Positions 7,233-12,482 of a stretch of 12,482 nucleotides of DNA are shown here, piece by piece. Origin of the DNA: a bacterium (lineage in GTDB: Bacteria; CAIWAD01); assembly GCA_030685015.1 (NCBI GenBank), contig JAUXWS010000005.1, positions 1 to 12,482 of the forward strand. The letters run 5' to 3'. Position 1 is the stretch's first letter, and the number at the start of each line of letters is the position of its first letter. Below the pieces are notes generated by a model. It saw only the letters and a list, made by a program, of their open reading frames with translations, did not search any database and was not told the origin of the DNA. A program made the translations under genes and the position numbers.

Positions 7233-7907
7233 TCAGAAGAGCGAGCCCTGCGCCGCCGCCACAGGCCGCGTCAGGCCCTCGTGGTCCGTCGCCCTGCCGT
7301 TGACCTCGGGCGAGACCGGCCAGCATTCCAGCTCGGGATCGGGCCAGGGGGCGAGCCGGGGCGCCCAGTCCGCCGCATCGCCCTCGCCGGCCAGCCAGCT
7401 CGGCCACAGCTCCGCGGGCAGGACGACGGGCATGCGGCCGTGCAAGTGGGCAATGGCCGGCGCGGCGGGACAGGTGAGGATGGCGAAAGCCGCGCCGCCG
7501 CCGGGCAGGGGCGCCCAGAGCCCGGCCAGCAGCGCCGTCTCCCCCGCCGCCGGGCGGATGAACCAAGGCTCGCGCGTCTTCGGGTTGGGGCGGCGCCACT
7601 CGTACCAGCCCTCGCAGGGCAGGCCGCAGCGACGGGCGCGGAAGGCCTCGCGGAAGGCGGGCAGGGTGGCGGCCGTCTCGGCGCGGGCGTTGATGAGCAG
7701 GGCGCCGGCCCTGGCGCCCGGCCGCGGCAGGCCCCAGCGCAGCAGGTCCAAGCGGCGGCCGCGCCCGTGCTGTCGAAGGGCGGCGGCCGCCTGGCCGGGC
7801 GCGATGTTCCAATGCGGCGCGAGGCCCTCCGGCAGCTCGTCCGCATCCAGCGCCAGCCGTTCCAGCAGTTGCTTGTCCACCCGGCTGAAGGCATAGCGGC
7901 CACACAT
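7233..7907 (-). CDS. yedK: SRAP family (YedK/HMCES) abasic-site DNA-protein crosslink protein
   Basis: This 224-residue protein starts MCGRYAFSR. In the family, Met1 is removed and Cys2 forms a thiazolidine with abasic sites in single-stranded DNA, protecting them during replication. The other active-site positions are visible: Asn34 in NIAPGQ, Asn73 in INARAET, Glu103 in CEGWYEW and His156 in HGRMPV, close in number to N75, E105 and H160 of E. coli YedK. The length is normal. The ATG at 7907 is chosen over a possible one at 8063 because Cys must be the second residue and a GGGAGGG ribosome site lies just upstream. It is divergent from the large modular gene across 167 bp and convergent with the LamG-like gene. 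No LexA-type box was recognised upstream. Confidence 0.95.
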   Translation of the reverse strand: MCGRYAFSRVDKQLLERLALDADELPEGLAPHWNIAPGQAAAALRQHGRGRRLDLLRWGLPRPGARAGALLINARAETAATLPAFREAFRARRCGLPCEGWYEWRRPNPKTREPWFIRPAAGETALLAGLWAPLPGGGAAFAILTCPAAPAIAHLHGRMPVVLPAELWPSWLAGEGDAADWAPRLAPWPDPELECWPVSPEVNGRATDHEGLTRPVAAAQGSLF

Positions 7908-8074
7908 GGGTCCCTCCCCGATGTCAGGCATTTCTCGCAGGCCGCAAGGGCCACGCACCTGTTTGAACCCGAACACCTTGGCGCGCGCGAATCTCTCGCC
8001 ATTGCCGCCTTCACTTGGTAAATAGGGCCGCACATCGTCCCTACCCGCTGGACAGAATAGCATTGGAGCCGACC

Positions 8075-11000
8075 ATGAATGCCCCCCACCCCTTGAGGCA
8101 GGCGACTGTCCTGCTGACCCTTATATCACTGGCCGCGGGCGCGTTGTCCCTGCGCGCCAAGGCCGCTCCGGAGAGACCCACCGGCCAGGACGAGCTGGAG
8201 GCCGCCACCCTCCTCTACCTGCAGCTGAAGCAGGACGGGGGCGAGATCCCCGCCTGGCTCTTCGACCAGATCAATCCCCCGCAGCCCGCGGGCGGCGCGC
8301 GCCAGGGCGGCGACACCCAGGCCGAGGCGGTGGCCATCCCCTTCAGTCCGGGCGGCACCTACACGGACCCGGGCACGACGGCCGGCTACGCCAACGACTA
8401 CGACTCCAACGTGGCGGCCTCCTTCTGCCAGATGGGCACCTTCTTCACCAGCTCCTTCGGCTCGGCGGACGTTTTCTACACTTTCACCCTGCCCGGCATG
8501 TACACGGTGACAGCCGACATCTGCGAGGGCGGCACCTGGGACTCGGCCCTGGGCATCATTGACAGCGACGGCACGCTGGTGGCCTACAACGACGACGGCG
8601 GCGGCTGCACCGCCTCCCTCCGCTCCCGCATCGCCAACTGCTGCCTGCCGGCCGGCACCTACTACATCGTGGTGGACGCCTACAGCACGGCCACCGGCAC
8701 CTACACGCTCAACGTGCAGTTCGGCAGCGCGCCCTGCGTCATGCCCTGCGACCTCTACACGCAGAACATCCTCACCCTCAACGCGCCCGGCACGATCACG
8801 GGCAGCACGGTGGGCGCCCCAGGAGTCTACGCCGGCGCCGGCGGCGACGCGGGCATCGACATCGCCATCCCCCATGCGGCGGAGTGGAACTTCGACGCCT
8901 GCGTGGCGGGGACCGACTACGCGGCGGACATCTACCTCTTCACGGCCAACCCCTGCGCGGGCGGCACCCTCATCGCCTCCAACACCACCGCCACCTGCGC
9001 GGCGGCGCCGGCCACCACGGCCCGCCTGCTCAACATCGGCCTCCAGGCCGGGACCTACCACCTGCTCGTGGGCCATACCGCCGCGGTGGAGGGGGCCTTC
9101 GCCATCAACGTGTTCGAGACGACCCCCGCCCGTCCCTTCGCTGGCGATCCCGACGCCTTCGGCTACGTCTGGCGCAACAGCCTTGACCCCAACGGCCCCG
9201 ACTTCGACTGGGTGGAGATCTCCCAGGTGGGGACGCCCGTGCCCCTGGCCAGCGGCAGCAGCGTCTACGGCCCCGTCGACCTGGGCATGAACTTCCCCTT
9301 CTACGAAAGCACGCACTCCACCTGCTACGTGTCGTCGGAGGGTTTCCTCTCCTTCGACGCCCTGGCCAGCTCCTACCTGACCAACGCCACCATTCCCTCC
9401 GCCGCCCTGCCGCAGAACATCGTGGCCGGCTTCTGGGACGATCTTTCCTTCACGGCGGGGGTGGGGCAGGCCTACACGTGGTGGGACGCGGCCAACCAGC
9501 GCTTCATCCTCGAGTACAAGGACTTCACCAAGACGGCCGTGCTCACCACCTTCCAGATCATCCTGCACCAGAACGGCAACATCCTGGTGCAGTACCTCAA
9601 CACGCCGGAGATCTACCTCAACTCCGCCACGGTGGGCATCGAGGACGGCGCCGGGGCCCGTGGCCTGCTGGTCAACTACAACAACACGGGCGGCGCCCTG
9701 TGGGACGGCATCGCCCTGCAGATCACACGGCCCGTGGGCGACGTGGTGGGCCCCTCCATCATCCACACACCCCTGGTCAGCTCCGAAGACCTGGGTCCCT
9801 ATTCCATTTTCGCCAACATCAGCGACCTGGAGCACGAGGTGGCCGCAGCCAACCTCGTCTACCGGGTCAACGGCGGCACCTGGAACACCGTGCCCATGGT
9901 CCCCGACACGCCGCCCTCCTTCACGGCGCAGATCCCGGCGCAGACGCCCCCCGCCACCGTCAACTACTACCTGCAGGCCACGGACACGGCCGATCCGTCC
10001 AACACCACCACCACCGCCACCTGGACCTTCAGCGTGCAGGACTACACCCTGCCGCCCAGCGGCCTGAGCGCCACCGACGGCGTGGTGGGCGGCACCACCG
10101 TCACCTGGTCGCCGCCGGCCTGGCTGCTGCTGAACGGAGATCCCGGCCCGGAGCCGCTCTTCGAGGACTACCTGCCCGACCACGCGACCAAGGACGGGGC
10201 CTGGGCGGCTTGGCAGGCCGACCATGAGGCCTGGGTGGCGGCGGGCCAGGTGGCCAACCGCGCCTTCCTGGGCTACAATGTCTACCGGGGCGGCCAGCTG
10301 GCGGGCACAGTGACGGGTCTGAGCTTCACAGACAACCTGTCCAACGGCTCCCAGCCCGGGGTCACCTACAGCTACACGGTGCGGGCCAGCTTCACGGCGG
10401 GGGAGTCCGCCCCCTCCAACAGCGACACGGGCTGGTGGTCGGCGGGCCAGACCAGCGGCGGACCCGACACCTACGGCTACATGTGGTTCAATTCCAACCA
10501 CGACCAGGGTCCGGCCTTCAACTGGATCGATATCTCAGGTGTCGGCGCCCAGATCGCAGCACCCACGGACGACGGCTTCACCGGGCCTTACGACCTGGGC
10601 TTCGCGTTCCCTTTCTATGAGAACAGCTACTCGACCTGCTACATCGCCTCCAACGGCTTCATCACCTTCGGCACTGGCAACGGCACCCTGACCAATCAAA
10701 ATCTGCCCAGCCCCACCATCCCCAACAACCTGATCGCTGGCTTTTGGGACGACATGGCGCCGCACTACGCCGGCGCTTCGATCCACTACTATGCGGACAC
10801 GGCCAACAACCGCTTCGTCGTCCAGTACCACGTGCCGGGGCTGGGCGGCGTGGCACCCTACATCTACTTTGATTTCCAGATCGTGTTGACACCCAACGGG
10901 GCCATCCTTGTGCAGTTGCTCAACGTCAACGAAGTCGACATTTCCCAGGCGACCATCGGCATCGAGAACGCGATGGGCACCATCGGCCTCACTTACAATT

Positions 11001-12482
11001 TCGATGGCACCGGCGCCCCCATCACCGACCAGATGGCCATTCGCTTCCTGCCCCCCCAGGGTCCGGAGATCACGCACACGCCGCTGACTTCCGTCGAAAC
11101 GGAGCTGCCCGGCCCCCATGTGGTGGAGGCTGAGATCGTCAGCGAGGAGGGGGTGGTGGCCTCCGCCCAGGTGGTCTACAGCGTCAATGGCGGGGCCAAC
11201 CAGACGGTGGCCATGGTCCACGGCGCCGGGAACACCTGGACTGGAGACATCCCCCACCAGGACGCGGGCGCCAACGTCTCCTACCGCATCGAGGCGACGG
11301 ACGACCAAGGCCACACGCGCATGACCCAGACCTGGACCTTCCAGGTGGTCAGCTACCAATGGCCGCCCCTCAACCTGTCGGCCACGGACGGCCTGCTCCT
11401 TTCCACGCTGGTGACGTGGCTGCCGCCCGTCAATCCGGGCCTGCTCGCCGCCCGCTTCGGCGACGAGCTGCCCGCCAACCAGGACGAGGGCGTCGAGCGC
11501 CTCATGGCTCAGGGCCTGTCCAAGGAGGAAGCCCTGGCCGAGTGGGTGGCCCTCTTCCAGGAGGCGGAGCGGGTCTTCATCTCCTACCGCGTCTACCGGG
11601 ACGGCGTCCTGGCAGGTACGACCACGGGAACCAGCTTCATCGACAACCTCAACAACGGTGCCGAGGCCGAGGTGGTCTACACCTACACGGTGCGGGCCCT
11701 CTTCACGGCGGGGGAATCCACCCCCTCCAACTCCGACCAGGGCTCCTGGTCGGCGGGCCAGACCTCGGGCGGCCCCGACTCCTTCGGCTACACCTGGATG
11801 AACTCCGGCGCCGCGGGCGGGCCGGTCTTCGCCTGGACGGACATCTCAGGCCTGGGGACGCAGATCGCCTCACCCACCGATGACGGCTTCACCGGCCCCT
11901 ATGCGCTGGGCTTCCCCTTCCCCTTCTATGAGAACAGCTACAGCGAGTGCTTCATCGCCTCCAACGGCTTCCTCACCTTCGGCACGGGCAACGGCACCCT
12001 GACCAACCAGAACCTGCCCAGCCCCACCGTCCCCAACAACCTCATCGCCGGGTTCTGGGACGACATGGCGCCGCATTACGCCGGGGCTTCGATCCACTAC
12101 TACTCCGACACGGCCAACAACCGTTTCATTGTGCAGTACCACGTGCCGGCCTATGGCTCCGTGGCACCCTATGTCTTCTTCGACTTCCAGATCGTGCTCA
12201 CGCCCAACGGAGCCATCCTGGTGCAACTGGCCAACGTGAACGAAGCCGACATCTCCCAGGCCACCATCGGGATCGAGGACGCGGCGGGTCTGAGTGGCCT
12301 GACCTACAACTACAACGGCACCGGCGCCCCCATCGGAGACGAGCTGGCCATCCGCTTCACCTACCCGGTGGGGCCGCTCATCGCCCACACGCCGCTGCCC
12401 AGCATCGAGGCGGAGCTGCCCGGCGGCTACGCGGTCAACGCCCAGATCACCAGCGAGCTGGGCGTGGCCTCGGCCGCGGTGA
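8075..12482 (+). CDS. Giant modular exported protein (PPC-like, FWDD beta-sandwich, Ig and FN3 modules), 3' partial
   Basis: The frame is open from ATG 8075 (GGAG about seven bases upstream) to the window edge: 1469 codons without a stop. A signal peptide spans about residues 1-31. Residues 95-220 form a pre-peptidase C-terminal (PPC)-like domain (ADVFYTFTLPG, YNDDGGGC, AGTYYIVVDAY), and a related domain follows at about 221-350. A module of about 438 residues then repeats: a beta-sandwich with FGYxW, SNGFxTFG, AGFWDD and ATIGIE; an Ig-like domain starting I-x-HTPL; and an FN3-like domain with LSATDG...VTW.PP...Y.VYR.G. The first module starts near residue 357, the second near 796 and the third near 1233, where the protein is cut. 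Similar architectures occur in secreted proteases and surface proteins of FCB bacteria; a sorting domain is expected beyond the window. No catalytic domain is seen in the part present. Confidence 0.9.
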   Translation, partial: MNAPHPLRQATVLLTLISLAAGALSLRAKAAPERPTGQDELEAATLLYLQLKQDGGEIPAWLFDQINPPQPAGGARQGGDTQAEAVAIPFSPGGTYTDPGTTAGYANDYDSNVAASFCQMGTFFTSSFGSADVFYTFTLPGMYTVTADICEGGTWDSALGIIDSDGTLVAYNDDGGGCTASLRSRIANCCLPAGTYYIVVDAYSTATGTYTLNVQFGSAPCVMPCDLYTQNILTLNAPGTITGSTVGAPGVYAGAGGDAGIDIAIPHAAEWNFDACVAGTDYAADIYLFTANPCAGGTLIASNTTATCAAAPATTARLLNIGLQAGTYHLLVGHTAAVEGAFAINVFETTPARPFAGDPDAFGYVWRNSLDPNGPDFDWVEISQVGTPVPLASGSSVYGPVDLGMNFPFYESTHSTCYVSSEGFLSFDALASSYLTNATIPSAALPQNIVAGFWDDLSFTAGVGQAYTWWDAANQRFILEYKDFTKTAVLTTFQIILHQNGNILVQYLNTPEIYLNSATVGIEDGAGARGLLVNYNNTGGALWDGIALQITRPVGDVVGPSIIHTPLVSSEDLGPYSIFANISDLEHEVAAANLVYRVNGGTWNTVPMVPDTPPSFTAQIPAQTPPATVNYYLQATDTADPSNTTTTATWTFSVQDYTLPPSGLSATDGVVGGTTVTWSPPAWLLLNGDPGPEPLFEDYLPDHATKDGAWAAWQADHEAWVAAGQVANRAFLGYNVYRGGQLAGTVTGLSFTDNLSNGSQPGVTYSYTVRASFTAGESAPSNSDTGWWSAGQTSGGPDTYGYMWFNSNHDQGPAFNWIDISGVGAQIAAPTDDGFTGPYDLGFAFPFYENSYSTCYIASNGFITFGTGNGTLTNQNLPSPTIPNNLIAGFWDDMAPHYAGASIHYYADTANNRFVVQYHVPGLGGVAPYIYFDFQIVLTPNGAILVQLLNVNEVDISQATIGIENAMGTIGLTYNFDGTGAPITDQMAIRFLPPQGPEITHTPLTSVETELPGPHVVEAEIVSEEGVVASAQVVYSVNGGANQTVAMVHGAGNTWTGDIPHQDAGANVSYRIEATDDQGHTRMTQTWTFQVVSYQWPPLNLSATDGLLLSTLVTWLPPVNPGLLAARFGDELPANQDEGVERLMAQGLSKEEALAEWVALFQEAERVFISYRVYRDGVLAGTTTGTSFIDNLNNGAEAEVVYTYTVRALFTAGESTPSNSDQGSWSAGQTSGGPDSFGYTWMNSGAAGGPVFAWTDISGLGTQIASPTDDGFTGPYALGFPFPFYENSYSECFIASNGFLTFGTGNGTLTNQNLPSPTVPNNLIAGFWDDMAPHYAGASIHYYSDTANNRFIVQYHVPAYGSVAPYVFFDFQIVLTPNGAILVQLANVNEADISQATIGIEDAAGLSGLTYNYNGTGAPIGDELAIRFTYPVGPLIAHTPLPSIEAELPGGYAVNAQITSELGVASAAV
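9143..12482 (+). repeat. Internal gene duplication: modules of about 1314 bp
   Basis: Module 1 covers about 9143-10456, module 2 about 10457-11767 and module 3 from about 11768 to the edge. Modules 2 and 3 are much closer to each other than to module 1. For example, the 42 residues beginning FGTGNGTLTN (codons from 10667 and from 11978) differ only by Ile/Val at one position, with many synonymous changes in the DNA. Confidence 0.9.

Noticed and set aside
7963-7972. GAAC-CC-GAAC upstream of the SRAP gene as a LexA box
   Set aside because: The spacing and symmetry fit neither the CGAAC-N4-GTTCG nor the GTTC-N7-GTTC type of LexA site.
7955-7980. GGTTCAAA on the minus strand as a tRNA T-loop
   Set aside because: No complementary T-arm, anticodon arm or acceptor stem could be found around it.
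6723-8021. Plus-strand open frame of 432 codons across the palindrome region and the SRAP gene
   Set aside because: Its second half is antisense to the SRAP gene, whose active-site residues are all present; its first half runs through palindromic non-coding DNA.
7233-8063. Longer SRAP protein starting at 8063
   Set aside because: The catalytic cysteine must follow the initiator Met; the extra 52 residues are not family-like, and the ribosome site precedes 7907.
8126-10501. Very long minus-strand open frame (791 codons) opposite the modular protein gene
   Set aside because: It is the antisense shadow of a GC-rich gene: its product is Val/Gly/His/Arg-rich with no family resemblance, while the plus strand encodes coherent, repeating domains with a signal peptide.

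Overview
This 12.5-kb window is GC-rich and gene-dense, and almost certainly bacterial. An exported protein ends in a PNPFNP-type Por/T9SS sorting domain, and a second, very large exported protein is built from repeated 'FWDD' beta-sandwich, Ig and FN3 modules. Both point to the Fibrobacterota-Chlorobiota-Bacteroidota (FCB) superphylum or a related candidate phylum (inference). No ribosomal RNA, tRNA, insertion sequence or CRISPR array was seen.

Layout. (1) Positions 1-3034, minus strand: a compact gene series read right to left, DUF2231 membrane protein, TlpA-like thioredoxin, tiny DUF4266 lipoprotein, DUF3570 outer-membrane-type protein, and the start of an ApbE-family FAD:protein FMN transferase cut by the window edge. 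The last four overlap each other, so they are probably one operon. (2) 3035-3478: non-coding, with a promoter candidate, an 8-bp-stem palindrome, a striking array of fourteen 11-bp repeats and the groEL terminator hairpin. (3) 3479-5420, minus strand: groES-groEL behind a CIRCE operator at 5485-5511. (4) 5699-6655, plus strand: secreted LamG-like protein with a sorting domain. (5) 6656-7232: non-coding, crowded with palindromes of at least three kinds. (6) 7233-7907, minus strand: SRAP (YedK/HMCES) DNA-protein crosslink enzyme. (7) 8075 to the right edge, plus strand: one open frame of at least 1469 codons for a multidomain exported protein.

The most interesting system is the left operon. The DUF3570 protein carries a D-x-x-S-G-A-S sequence matching the consensus at which ApbE enzymes attach FMN, and an ApbE gene overlaps its 3' end. 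With a thioredoxin, a lipoprotein ending in Gly-Cys-Gly-Cys-Asn and a four-helix membrane protein alongside, the operon looks like an envelope redox system built around a covalently flavinylated outer-membrane protein. That function is inferred, not shown. The groESL operon is a standard heat-shock unit. The right-hand genes are surface or secreted proteins whose functions cannot be fixed from sequence alone.
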